64,000 nt of DNA from Helicobacter_B zhangjianzhongii (GTDB lineage Bacteria; Campylobacterota; Campylobacteria; Campylobacterales; Helicobacteraceae): the NCBI RefSeq assembly GCF_030249855.1, contig NZ_JANURN010000006.1, positions 86,702-150,701 on the forward strand, written 5' to 3'. Made by a program: the position numbers and the translations under genes. Below the pieces are notes generated by a model that saw nothing but the letters and a program-made list of their open reading frames with translations, searched no databases and was not told where the DNA came from. Of the stretch, positions 14,977-23,728 are shown one piece after another (position 1 is the first letter of the stretch; every line of letters starts with the position of its first letter).

Positions 14977-17562
14977 CTAAAGAGCGGATTCTAAATGCTT
15001 GTCAAAACTTTGGAAAAATATCTCCCCTGCTTCTTGGGTAGATAGGTGGATTGCTTGGGGATTTGGGCTAGAATCCACTTGTATGCTGATATGCTCTCCC
15101 CCTACCTCCCCCAACAGCAAGCAAGAAATATTATGCCTCTGTGCTAGCTCTTGCAGCTGCGCAAAATCGCCTGTCTCCACCACCACGCAGCTTTGTGTCT
15201 GGGAAAAAAGCATTTCGCGCTTAGGCAGGGCGATTTGCACCGCACAGCCAAGCCTGCTAAAGATAGCCATCTTTGCCAATGCTATGCCTAGCCCCCCCTC
15301 GCCCACTTCTTTCGCGCAAGTGATGAGCTTGGACTCTATCCCCTCTAGCAAGAGATCCCAGAGCCGCTTCTCGCGTGCTAGATCGATATGCGGCGCATCA
15401 CCGCTTGGGGTAATCTCGCTCTGCCTAGAATCCATCTTTGCGTTTTGGGCGGTGTCGCTAGAATCCACTTTTTCTAAAGAAGCTACGCTTTGAATGTCGG
15501 TAGTTTTTTTATTTTCGGCTGATTTTTCAAAAGTGGATTCTACTTCAAGCTGCTCGCGGCAGGATTTTTGAGCTAAAAATGGGGCTTTGCAAGGCGATTC
15601 AAGGGATTTACCTTGTGTGGTAATGAGCGCAGAATCGCCGCAGCAAAACAAGGGATACCGCTCGGCGTTAGCCGATGTTTCTTTAGAATCGCCATTTTTA
15701 GCCAAAAAGCCAACGCGCGAATCCATAGAAAACGCGCCCATTTGTGCGAGCTTCTCTAACACACTCCCCCCAAAGTCTTCACCAATCTCGCCTAGCAGGG
15801 CGATTTTGCTCCCCTCTTTTGTGAAAGCAGAGTCGATGACATTAAGCGGATCTTTGGCTAGCCCTACGCTTACAATCGTTGGGGTCGGGTAAATATCTGT
15901 CGTATTTGTTTGATTATAGAGCGAGACATTGCCGCTTACCACAGGGGTTTGCAGCACTTCGCACGCCTCTTTGATACCTTCACAGCTCTCTTTGAACTGC
16001 CACATTACTTCAGGGTTGTTTGGGTTGCCAAAGTTTAGGCAATCACTTATTGCTAGGGGTCTTATGCCTCTTGTAGCGCATTTTCTCCCTGCTCTGGCGA
16101 CAGCGATCTTGGCTCCTTCTCTTGGGTTTAGGTAGCAGTAGCGCACAGGCGCGTGGATAGCCATACCAAGAGCTGCGCCATTTTCTTTCACGCGGATTAT
16201 GCTGCCTTCACCTTGTCCTGCTGCGATGAGTGTGTTTGTCTGCACGCTGCTATCATATTGGCTATAAATCCACTCTTTATCACAAATATCAATACTCCCT
16301 AGCAAAAGGCGCGCTATGTCTGTGAGACTATGTGCAGCGGTGTGGTGCTGCAAGGATTCTAGGGGATTTTTCGCACGCACACGCGCGATGTAGGCAGGCT
16401 CTTTTGTGGGGAGGTGTAGCATAGGGGCATTGTCTGTGATGGGGGCAATGGGGATATGCGCTACCTTTTGCTCCCCCCAAAATAGCTCCATATCGCCACT
16501 TTGGGTTACTTCGCCAATCACTTCGCAATCAAGCTCCCATTTATCAAAGATCGCTTTAATCTGCTCCTCCGCGCCCTTTTTCGCGCAAATGAGCATTCTC
16601 TCTTGGGATTCACTTAGCATAAGCTCATAGGCGTTCATAGCCTTTTCACGCATAGGCACTCTATCAAGGTAGAGCTTCATTCCGCTTCCGCTTCGCCCAG
16701 CCATTTCAAAGCTAGAGCTAGTAAGCCCAGCAGCCCCCATATCTTGGATACCGATGATCAAATCTTGCGTAAAGAGCTCTAGGCAGGCTTCAAGCAGGAG
16801 CTTTTCTGTAAAAGGATCGCCCACTTGCACCGTTGGACGCAAGCTTTTAGAATCTTCATTGAAAGAATCGCTACTCATCACCGCCCCACCTAAGCCATCT
16901 CGCCCTGTTTTGCTCCCTACATATAGCACGGGATTGCCATTGCCCTGTGCTTTAGCGTAGAAAATCTCTTGTGCTTTAGCGATCCCTAGGCAAAAGGCAT
17001 TGACCAAAATATTGCCATTGTAGCAAGGCTCAAAGTTTGTTTCCCCGCCGATAGTTGGCACGCCCATACAATTCCCATAGCCGCCAATCCCTGCTACCAC
17101 GCCTTTAAGCAAGGATTTATGCTTTCTGCCTATCTCATCATCTCGCCAGATTTCGCCAAAACGGATAGAATCTAAGCTTGCCACTGGACGCGCACCCATT
17201 GTGAAAATATCGCGCATAATCCCGCCCACACCCGTTGCTGCCCCAGCATAAGGCTCGATGAAGCTAGGGTGATTGTGAGACTCTACCTTAAACACCGCGG
17301 CATAGCCACCGCCTATATCGATCACGCCGGCATTTTCCCCCGGACCTTGGATCACCCAAGGTGCGCTTGTGGGGAAGCCTTTTAGGTAGATTTTGCTGGA
17401 TTTGTAGCTGCAATGCTCGCTCCACATTGCCGAGAAAATCCCAAGCTCCACGAGATTTGGCTCTCGCCCCAAAATCGCTAGAATCTGCTTGTAGTCATCA
17501 TTGGAGAGTTTATGTGCTTGCAATGCGCTTGGCATATCTTGTATGGCAAAAGTCTTGTCCAT
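14977..17562 (-). CDS. purL: Phosphoribosylformylglycinamidine synthase subunit PurL with in-frame repeat insertion
   Basis: The small-type PurL of purine synthesis; it makes FGAM from FGAR, ATP and ammonia with PurQ and PurS. SAMWSEHCSYKSSK (residues about 44-57), GPGENAGVIDIGGG, ESHNHPSFIEPYAGAATGVGGI and GQGEGSIIRV mark the ATP and substrate sites. The 861 residues exceed the roughly 730 usual for this type. The surplus lies at about residues 612-722, a low-complexity stretch (KETSANAERYPLFC, AQKSCREQ, VESTFEKSAENKK) made of repeats found elsewhere in the window. Conserved sequence resumes at HIDLAREKRLWDLL. The insertion falls between domains, so the enzyme may still work. A hairpin terminator follows the stop. 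Confidence 0.93.
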   Translation of the reverse strand: MDKTFAIQDMPSALQAHKLSNDDYKQILAILGREPNLVELGIFSAMWSEHCSYKSSKIYLKGFPTSAPWVIQGPGENAGVIDIGGGYAAVFKVESHNHPSFIEPYAGAATGVGGIMRDIFTMGARPVASLDSIRFGEIWRDDEIGRKHKSLLKGVVAGIGGYGNCMGVPTIGGETNFEPCYNGNILVNAFCLGIAKAQEIFYAKAQGNGNPVLYVGSKTGRDGLGGAVMSSDSFNEDSKSLRPTVQVGDPFTEKLLLEACLELFTQDLIIGIQDMGAAGLTSSSFEMAGRSGSGMKLYLDRVPMREKAMNAYELMLSESQERMLICAKKGAEEQIKAIFDKWELDCEVIGEVTQSGDMELFWGEQKVAHIPIAPITDNAPMLHLPTKEPAYIARVRAKNPLESLQHHTAAHSLTDIARLLLGSIDICDKEWIYSQYDSSVQTNTLIAAGQGEGSIIRVKENGAALGMAIHAPVRYCYLNPREGAKIAVARAGRKCATRGIRPLAISDCLNFGNPNNPEVMWQFKESCEGIKEACEVLQTPVVSGNVSLYNQTNTTDIYPTPTIVSVGLAKDPLNVIDSAFTKEGSKIALLGEIGEDFGGSVLEKLAQMGAFSMDSRVGFLAKNGDSKETSANAERYPLFCCGDSALITTQGKSLESPCKAPFLAQKSCREQLEVESTFEKSAENKKTTDIQSVASLEKVDSSDTAQNAKMDSRQSEITPSGDAPHIDLAREKRLWDLLLEGIESKLITCAKEVGEGGLGIALAKMAIFSRLGCAVQIALPKREMLFSQTQSCVVVETGDFAQLQELAQRHNISCLLLGEVGGEHISIQVDSSPNPQAIHLSTQEAGEIFFQSFDKHLESAL
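15645..15686. repeat. 42-bp palindromic repeat (family B) inside purL
   Basis: Runs AAAACAAGGGATACCGCT … GATGTTTCTTTAG with an inner stem CGGC-GTTA-GCCG. Near-identical copies lie at 45536-45576 and 63638-63679. The outer arms are constant while the inner stem differs (CGCC/GGCG in the second copy). In purL the element is read in frame. Confidence 0.8.
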
Positions 17563-17675
17563 TGAGAATCCTTAACAAAGTGCTGTGATATAGATGTGAA
17601 AGATTGGCATTGTAGCAGTTGATTCTTTGTATTTGTATTAAGCTTATGTGTAAGGTTTATTAAAGGTTTATAAAT

Positions 17676-17681
17676 TACAAT
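17676..17681 (+). promoter_or_regulatory. Possible -10 box of ppsA
   Basis: TACAAT in an A/T-rich stretch about 60 bases before the ppsA start. No clear -35 box is seen. The ribosome site AGGAGAG lies just before ATG 17740. Confidence 0.35.
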
Positions 17682-17739
17682 ATACTTTTTTGAGTCGCAA
17701 GACACACGCCCCCATTACCCAAATACCCTAGGAGAGAGA

Positions 17740-20163
17740 ATGAAGTATATTAAGTTTTTCAAAGAGCTCAATAATAAAGATGTCCCGCTTGTCGGTGGTA
17801 AGAACGCTAGTATTGGCGAGATGTTTCAAGAGCTTGTCCCTGTTGGGATTAAGGTGCCAAATGGCTTTGCTATCACAAGCGATGCGTATTGGTATCTTTT
17901 GGATTCTGGTGGGATCCGGCAAAAGATCATCGATCTGCTTGCTGGTGTTGATGTTACAGAAATTGATGTGCTTAAGACTCGCTCAAAGCAGATCCGTGAG
18001 CTGATATTTGGCACGCCATTGCCGACAGATTTGCGCGATGAGATCTTTGAAGCATATAGGATTTTGAGTGAAGAATATGGTATGAAATATGCTGATGTGG
18101 CGGTTCGCAGCTCGGCTACTGCGGAGGATCTGCCAGATGCGAGCTTTGCGGGACAGCAAGATACTTATCTAAGCGTAAAGGGACAAACAGATTTGGTGCA
18201 TTACATTAAATCCTGCTTTGCTTCACTTTTTACCGATAGGGCAGTGAGCTACCGCGCTTCTAGGGGATTTGATCATTTTAAGGTGGCTTTGTCTGTGGGC
18301 GTGCAGAAAATGGTGCGTGCAGATAAGGGCAGTGCTGGGGTGATGTTTTCTATCGATACAGAAACAGGCTTTAAAGATGCGGTGTTTATCACCTCTAGCT
18401 GGGGACTTGGGGAAAATGTCGTAGGCGGCACGGTGAATCCTGATGAATTTTATGTCTTTAAACCTACGCTCAAAGAGGGCAAACGCCCCATTATCAAACG
18501 CCAGCTAGGGCATAAACATCAAAAAATGGTCTATGCTACACCCGGCGATCCACACCCTACGAAAAATATCCAAACCACCCAAGAAGAAATGCGCACCTTT
18601 TCTATCACAGATGCAGATATTTTGACGCTTGCGCGCTATGCGATAAAGATCGAGGAGCATTACACCAAAGAAGCAGGCGAGTATCGCCCTATGGATATGG
18701 AGTGGTCTAAAGATGGCGAGAGTGGGGAGATATTTATCGTGCAAGCTCGCCCAGAAACCGTGCAGAGCCAAAAGAGCAAAAATGGCTGCGCACAAAGGCT
18801 GGAGAAATTTCGCTTCAAAGACAAAGATGCAGGGCGAGAGGTGATACTCACAGGGCGTGCGATCGGCGGGAAGATTGGGCACGGAAAAGTGCGGATCATC
18901 AACGATTTAGAGCATATGAATACCTTTAAAGAGGGTGAGATTCTTGTAACAGATAATACCGACCCAGACTGGGAGCCGGCGATGAAAAAGGCAGCGGCTG
19001 TCATCACCAATCGTGGTGGGCGCACTTGCCACGCGGCTATCGTGGCGCGTGAAATTGGCGTGCCAGCGATTGTGGGGGCTGTGGGCGCGACAGATAGGCT
19101 CTATACAGGTATGGAGATCACGGCATCTTGTGCTGAGGGGGAAGAGGGCTATATCTATAATGGTATCCACCCCTTTGAGATTGAAACTATTGAGCTTAGC
19201 AATCTTGGGCAGACAAAGACAAAAATCTATATGAATATCGGCAATCCAGAGAAGGCGTTTGGATTTTCACAGCTGCCAAACGATGGCGTAGGGCTTGCGC
19301 GTATGGAGCATATTATCCTAAATCAAATCAAAGCCCATCCGCTTGCGCTGCTTGATTTGCAAAATGGCAAAAAGGACATAAAAGACAAAGAAGAGATAGA
19401 AAAGCTCATCTCTGGCTATGAGAGTCCTAAGGACTTTTTCATCAAAAAGATCGCTGAAGGTATGGGTATGATCTCTGCGGCGTTTTACCCTAAGCCTGTA
19501 ATCGTGCGTGTGAGTGATTTTAAGTCTAATGAATACCGCGGTATGATTGGTGGGCTAGCGTATGAGCCACTAGAAGAAAATCCAATGCTTGGCTATCGTG
19601 GGGCGAGTCGATATTACTCGGATCTCTATCGCACGGCGTTTGAGTGGGAGTGCGAGGCTCTTAGTATGGTGCGAGAGGAAATGGGGCTTACTAATATGAA
19701 GGTGATGGTGCCATTTCTTCGCACGCCAGAAGAGGGGAAAAAGGTGCTTGAGATTATGCGCCGTAATGGGCTAGAATCTGGCAAAAATGGCTTAGAAATC
19801 TATGTGATGTGCGAGCTGCCTGTGAATGTGATTTTGGCAGATGAATTTTTAAGTATGTTTGATGGCTTCTCCATTGGCTCAAATGACCTGACACAGCTTA
19901 CTTTGGGCGTAGATCGCGATGGGCAGCTTGTAAGCCATATCTTTGATGAGCGCAATCCTGCTATGCTAGAGATGTTTAAGCGCGCGATTGCAGCGTGTAA
20001 AAAGCACGGCAAATATTGCGGGATCTGTGGGCAGGCTCCAAGCGATTATCCCGAAATTGCGGAGTTTTTGGTAAAAGAGGGGATCAACTCTATTTCTTTA
20101 AATCCGGATTCTGTGGTGGCTACTTGGACGCGTATAGCTGATCTTGAAAAGACATTGAAATAG
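17740..20163 (+). CDS. ppsA: Phosphoenolpyruvate synthase
   Basis: Converts pyruvate and ATP to PEP, AMP and phosphate for gluconeogenesis. 807 residues, the normal length. The ATP-grasp domain (1-340) includes GGKNASIGEM and VRSSATAEDLPDASFAGQQDTYL. The phosphohistidine is His431 by position, in GGRTCHAAIVAREIGVPAIVG. The TIM-barrel PEP domain ends with CGICGQAPSDYPEIAEFLV, which holds the catalytic Cys. The gene is followed 15 bases later by an LpoB-like lipoprotein on the same strand. Peptide-level similarity to the H. pylori enzyme is high. Confidence 0.96.
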   Translation: MKYIKFFKELNNKDVPLVGGKNASIGEMFQELVPVGIKVPNGFAITSDAYWYLLDSGGIRQKIIDLLAGVDVTEIDVLKTRSKQIRELIFGTPLPTDLRDEIFEAYRILSEEYGMKYADVAVRSSATAEDLPDASFAGQQDTYLSVKGQTDLVHYIKSCFASLFTDRAVSYRASRGFDHFKVALSVGVQKMVRADKGSAGVMFSIDTETGFKDAVFITSSWGLGENVVGGTVNPDEFYVFKPTLKEGKRPIIKRQLGHKHQKMVYATPGDPHPTKNIQTTQEEMRTFSITDADILTLARYAIKIEEHYTKEAGEYRPMDMEWSKDGESGEIFIVQARPETVQSQKSKNGCAQRLEKFRFKDKDAGREVILTGRAIGGKIGHGKVRIINDLEHMNTFKEGEILVTDNTDPDWEPAMKKAAAVITNRGGRTCHAAIVAREIGVPAIVGAVGATDRLYTGMEITASCAEGEEGYIYNGIHPFEIETIELSNLGQTKTKIYMNIGNPEKAFGFSQLPNDGVGLARMEHIILNQIKAHPLALLDLQNGKKDIKDKEEIEKLISGYESPKDFFIKKIAEGMGMISAAFYPKPVIVRVSDFKSNEYRGMIGGLAYEPLEENPMLGYRGASRYYSDLYRTAFEWECEALSMVREEMGLTNMKVMVPFLRTPEEGKKVLEIMRRNGLESGKNGLEIYVMCELPVNVILADEFLSMFDGFSIGSNDLTQLTLGVDRDGQLVSHIFDERNPAMLEMFKRAIAACKKHGKYCGICGQAPSDYPEIAEFLVKEGINSISLNPDSVVATWTRIADLEKTLK

Positions 20164-20178
20164 GAAAGTGGGCTAGTT

Positions 20179-20787
20179 ATGTATAGATTGGCTTATCTTG
20201 TGGCTATGTCGTTTGGGCTTGTGCTGCTTGGCTGTGGCGGTGTGCAGTATGTGGATAATGTGGATTCTAGGGAACACTCTTCTTTAGGGATTGATTATCA
20301 CGACTTGGAAAAGGCAGCAAGTGATAATATAAAATCCTTGCTTGAGAGTGGGTATGTGCGCTCTCTAGCAGGTCTCTCAAAGCCCAAAGTGCTGGCGATT
20401 TCTGATGTGTTAAATGACACTATGCAGCACTTCTCTACCGAAGAGCTTACGCGCAAAATCACACGAGATATGCGCAATAGTGGGAAATTTATTTTGACAA
20501 TGGCGTTTGCAGGCAGTGGTGGCAGCAAGGATAAAATGCTAGACTCCGTGCGAGAGGCGCGCGAAAACGATGAAGTCAATCAATATGGAGTCCCAGAAAA
20601 GGGCAATATCATCGCCCCAGAGCTATCGCTATCTGGGAAGATTATCCAGCGCAATACAAAGGTAAAATCCAAGCAAAGGGTGGATTACTTTTTTCTCCTG
20701 ACACTTACAGATCTCAAGAGTGGGCTTGTGGTGTGGGATAATGAAGTAAATATCATTAAAGTGGGGAAGAAATCTTCAGCGTGGTAA
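20179..20787 (+). CDS. lpoB: LpoB-like outer-membrane lipoprotein (penicillin-binding protein activator)
   Basis: 202 residues with a lipoprotein signal: MYRLAYLVAMSFGLVLLGC, the acylated Cys at residue 19. The mature part (LSKPKVLAISDVLNDTMQHFSTEELTRKITRDMRNSGKF) resembles the LpoB fold, which reaches through the periplasm to stimulate PBP1b. The ending LKSGLVVWDNEVNIIKVGKKSSAW, with its Trp-rich strand, is family-typical. Start ATG 20179 follows GGAAAGTGGGC, a poor ribosome site, so translation may depend on ppsA 15 bases upstream. The role in peptidoglycan synthesis is inferred from family only. Confidence 0.72.
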   Translation: MYRLAYLVAMSFGLVLLGCGGVQYVDNVDSREHSSLGIDYHDLEKAASDNIKSLLESGYVRSLAGLSKPKVLAISDVLNDTMQHFSTEELTRKITRDMRNSGKFILTMAFAGSGGSKDKMLDSVREARENDEVNQYGVPEKGNIIAPELSLSGKIIQRNTKVKSKQRVDYFFLLTLTDLKSGLVVWDNEVNIIKVGKKSSAW

Positions 20788-20841
20788 AAGTGGATTCTAA
20801 TCACTAGATAATGACTATATGACAAGTAAGGATTGATGTAT

Positions 20842-21108
20842 ATGGAAGGGCAGCTTATGGCATTAGCCATTGAGACCTATAAGATCACATTGCTCATTTC
20901 TCTGCCGATTTTAGCCACAGGGCTTGTGGTGGGGCTTTTGATCAGTATCTTTCAAGCGACAACACAGATCAATGAAATGACGCTTTCATTTGTGCCTAAG
21001 ATCCTAGCGGTCATTGCGGTGATTATTTTCACAATGCCGTGGATGCTTACAATGCTTACAGACTATACGAAAAACATTATCGAGCTAATCCCAAAATTCA
21101 TCAGCTAG
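20842..21108 (+). CDS. fliQ: Flagellar export apparatus protein FliQ
   Basis: 88 residues with two TM helices (about 16-36 and 50-72), a gate component of the flagellar type III export channel. MEGQLMALAIETYKITLLIS, FQATTQINEMTLSFVPKI and TMPWMLTMLTDY match Helicobacter FliQ. I start at ATG 20842: AAGGA (20828-20832) is nine bases upstream, and the alternative TTG at 20833 or ATG at 20836 would be too close to it. It ends one base before the murB start, the same order as in H. pylori. Confidence 0.95.
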   Translation: MEGQLMALAIETYKITLLISLPILATGLVVGLLISIFQATTQINEMTLSFVPKILAVIAVIIFTMPWMLTMLTDYTKNIIELIPKFIS

Positions 21109-21109
21109 T

Positions 21110-21895
21110 ATGCGTGAGAGTTGCGTAGATTTTGCTAAATATAGTAGCTTGAAGATCGGCGGTTTGACGCCTGTTGTCGTGCTAGAAAAGGGCGATGAAG
21201 CGCACTTTAGCGCAATGCAGGCATATCGATGTATAGGACACGCATATAATCTCCTAGTCTCACCAAATGCAAAACACCTAGCAATGCTTAGTAAGGAGTT
21301 TGACTATATCTGTGAGAGTGAAGAGTGGGTAGAAGTGGGGGCTATGACGCCAAGTGGGAAGATTTTTGCGTTTTTTCGTGATCGAGATCTGTGTGGGCTG
21401 GAATTTTTGCAGGCATTGCCCGGTAGTGCCGGGGGGCTTTTGATGATGAATGCTGGTATGAAGCAATATGAGATGAAAGATGTCGTGCTAAGCGCGTGTG
21501 TCAATGGTGCGTGGGAAGAGAATCTGGGGCTGGCGTATAGGAGTAGCAATATTAGTGGGATTATTAGTGCTATGCGATTTAAGAAGCAAGTAGGCTTTAG
21601 GGAAGAGGTGCTACAAGCGTGCAAGATGATGAGAAAAACCCACCCCAAACTCCCTAGCTGTGGCAGCTGTTTTAAAAACCCTAGCGGAGATTATGCAGGG
21701 AGATTGCTCGAGCTAGTAGGGCTAAAAGGCTTTATGAAAAATGGCGTGGGCTTTAGCGAGCAGCACGCAAATTTCTTGGTCCATCGTGGTGGAGCGAGCT
21801 TTGAAGATGCATTGTGGGTGATAGAATACGCACAAACAATTGTCCAAGATCGCTTTGGAATCCACCTAGAGCCTGAAGTGCGGATTCTAGGCTAG
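21110..21895 (+). CDS. murB: UDP-N-acetylenolpyruvoylglucosamine reductase
   Basis: FAD enzyme making UDP-MurNAc for peptidoglycan. 261 residues, the short type II form seen in Campylobacterota. Motifs are YSSLKIGG near the start, LPGSAGGLLMMNAGMKQYEM (FAD and catalytic region), PSCGSCFKNPSGDYAGRLLE and GVGFSEQHANFLVHRGGASFEDA, the Ser/Glu region for proton transfer. Its stop overlaps by four bases the stop of the convergent methyltransferase gene, so the two transcripts meet tail to tail. Confidence 0.95.
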   Translation: MRESCVDFAKYSSLKIGGLTPVVVLEKGDEAHFSAMQAYRCIGHAYNLLVSPNAKHLAMLSKEFDYICESEEWVEVGAMTPSGKIFAFFRDRDLCGLEFLQALPGSAGGLLMMNAGMKQYEMKDVVLSACVNGAWEENLGLAYRSSNISGIISAMRFKKQVGFREEVLQACKMMRKTHPKLPSCGSCFKNPSGDYAGRLLELVGLKGFMKNGVGFSEQHANFLVHRGGASFEDALWVIEYAQTIVQDRFGIHLEPEVRILG

Positions 21896-22849
21896 GCTAT
21901 GGTATATACTGCCACTGCTGTGTGTCCGTAGGCATTAGGTGGAATCTTGATAAACGATCTGCCGATAAACCCTGCTTTGTTGATAAATTTTCTTAGCAAT
22001 CCCCTGTCTATGAGCGGAGTGGGTAAAAAGAGCTTTGCCCACATTGTGGCTTTGTAAAAATCAATATGTTCGGGCTGGACTTGCTCGTGATAAATCTCTA
22101 GTAATTCAAGATTGAAAATATTGGCTATTTCTTGGAGAGTTTTGTCGCTAAAGCGGGAGATATGATGAGGCGGCATATTTAAAACACCATTGACACAATA
22201 TTGCAAGAAGCTATCTTGGCTAGGCACAGCTATGATTAAATATGGAGTTTTATTTATCCCCCCCCCCCCCCGTTAGAATATCTCTCTGTAAGCAATCAAT
22301 CTGTGATTGCAAAAAAGTATGAGGATTGCTAACATGCTCTAAAACTTGAAAGCTACAAGCGACATCAAATTGCTTGGAATGTGAGTTTGCATATTCTTCA
22401 ATGGATATGTTCTCAATCAAGATTCCATCTTTTGCTGCCATTTGCTTTGCTTGTGTGCTAAACTCTAAGCCGACATAGTGGGGCTTGGCTTCTTGTGGGA
22501 GAAAGCGGGCAAATGCGGCTTTGCCACAGCCAACTTCTAGCACTTTAGAATCCTTAGCAATGAACTTTTTAGCAAAGTGATATTCGTGCTTCTCGCTAAA
22601 ATAATACCAATCAAGCTGATTTAGGGCATTATAGAAGGCATTATCGCCAGTGGGGATAGAGCCATCTTTGCAAGTAAAAAAGCTAAGATCGCAAACATTG
22701 CAGTGATGATAGAGTAAGTCACTTGAGATAAGTGAATCTATTGCAACGCCGGGGAAACTTTTATAAAGTGCGATAATATCATCTCTGGCAATTTCTTGTG
22801 TAATGTGTGTATCATTGCTATGGCAGAGTATGCAAGGTTGTGGTTTCAT
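21892..22849 (-). pseudogene. Phase-variable zinc-ribbon SAM methyltransferase, OFF (G14)
   Basis: One gene in two frames. The first part (22250-22849) begins MKPQPCILCHSNDTHITQEIA with a CxxC…CxxC zinc-ribbon, then the SAM site VLEVGCGKAAFARFLPQ and FQVLEHVSNPHTF. At a G14 tract (22258-22271) the frame ends with a stop at 22250. The rest (from NKTPYLIIAVPSQDSFLQY to the stop at 21892) is in another frame. G13 or G10 would join them into about 319 residues. Class I methyltransferases of this build act on sugars in glycan clusters. It starts directly after a possible extended stop of the upstream gene (TAG-ATG) and is last in the glycan operon. This is a contingency gene rather than a decayed one. 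Confidence 0.85.
22258..22271 (-). repeat. Poly-G tract, 14 G on the coding strand
   Basis: Sits within a methyltransferase gene and sets its frame; G14 is OFF, G13 would be ON. Confidence 0.95.
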
Positions 22850-22898
22850 CTAATCTCTCCTTTTATTTTTTAATTTTCTAAACAATCTCACACAGGGT

Positions 22899-23705
22899 CT
22901 AAGCACAAATCGCACCATATTCAGCAAGGGGAATAAACATCTGCTCCCCCCCCCCCGCTAATTTCACGGCTAAACTTGCTTGTGTAGATTTAGATTTATG
23001 ATAAATTTGGACATACTCCGCCCCTTGTATATTGCCAATGTATGTAACGCCCATAAGCGTGGCGATATGCTTAAAAGTGTAGCGGAAGTGGAAATGCTTT
23101 GGTAAATGGCAGTCAATTACAGGGTAAAAACAATTACCAATGAGTGCCTTGCCACCTACTTGCAGACTTTCAAGCATTGTATTGAATGTCTCTAGCACAT
23201 TATCTACATGTTCTAGCACATCTGTTGAAATAAGGCAGTCGTAATAATCTTTTTTTAGCTCGCTGACAAAGCATATATTGGTAAAATTTGCTATACATTT
23301 TTTGCCATATTCGCTCGGGAATGGTTCATATATATCAATCTCTATATTTGGGCAAATCTGTGCTATCTCTCTTGCCAAAGTGCCAAATCCTCCCCCATAA
23401 TCACAAATGCGTTTAAAGCCTTGCTGTGCGATATACAAAGCTATACTTTTGCGTATTTGCATTGAAAGATCGTGTGTTTCTATAAAAAGCCCATTGAGCA
23501 GCCATACTGGGTGGGCGTAAAATTGAGCGATTTTATCCCAATCTAATTTTTTGTTATCACAGCCCATATCCTGCCAAGTTTTATTGAGTAGATACCAAAT
23601 TTGTTCTAAGTCATCGGTAATATCCGGATTTTGAGATTCTAATAAGCGTTCTACACCTAGTTTTTCTTGCTCTGTGAGATTTTTCTCTTGTAAGTTGATA
23701 GTCAT
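22899..23705 (-). CDS. SAM methyltransferase with phase-variable C-terminal tail (G11)
   Basis: 268 residues as read. The SAM site is ICDYGGGFGTLAREIAQICPNIEIDIYEP and STDVLEHVDN. A G11 tract (22946-22956) lies near the 3' end. As sequenced, the tail reads AGGGEQMFIPLAEYGAICA and stops at 22899. With G10 or G13 the frame would run on to a TAG at 22850-22852, adding a basic tail (PCVRLFRKLKNKRRD) and touching the next ATG; I think that is the full-length form. I start at ATG 23705, where AAGGAG precedes by three bases, not at the TTG 27 bases upstream. Substrate unknown, probably a sugar. Confidence 0.8.
   Translation of the reverse strand: MTINLQEKNLTEQEKLGVERLLESQNPDITDDLEQIWYLLNKTWQDMGCDNKKLDWDKIAQFYAHPVWLLNGLFIETHDLSMQIRKSIALYIAQQGFKRICDYGGGFGTLAREIAQICPNIEIDIYEPFPSEYGKKCIANFTNICFVSELKKDYYDCLISTDVLEHVDNVLETFNTMLESLQVGGKALIGNCFYPVIDCHLPKHFHFRYTFKHIATLMGVTYIGNIQGAEYVQIYHKSKSTQASLAVKLAGGGEQMFIPLAEYGAICA
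22946..22956 (-). repeat. Poly-G tract, 11 G on the coding strand
   Basis: Near the 3' end of a methyltransferase gene; its length selects between a short and a longer basic C-terminus. Confidence 0.95.
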
Positions 23706-23728
23706 TTTCTCTCCTTGTTTAAGTTGTA

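Noticed and set aside
14999..15493. 164-codon plus-strand ORF antisense to purL
   Set aside because: Shadow of conserved purL and its insert, no start site or domain.
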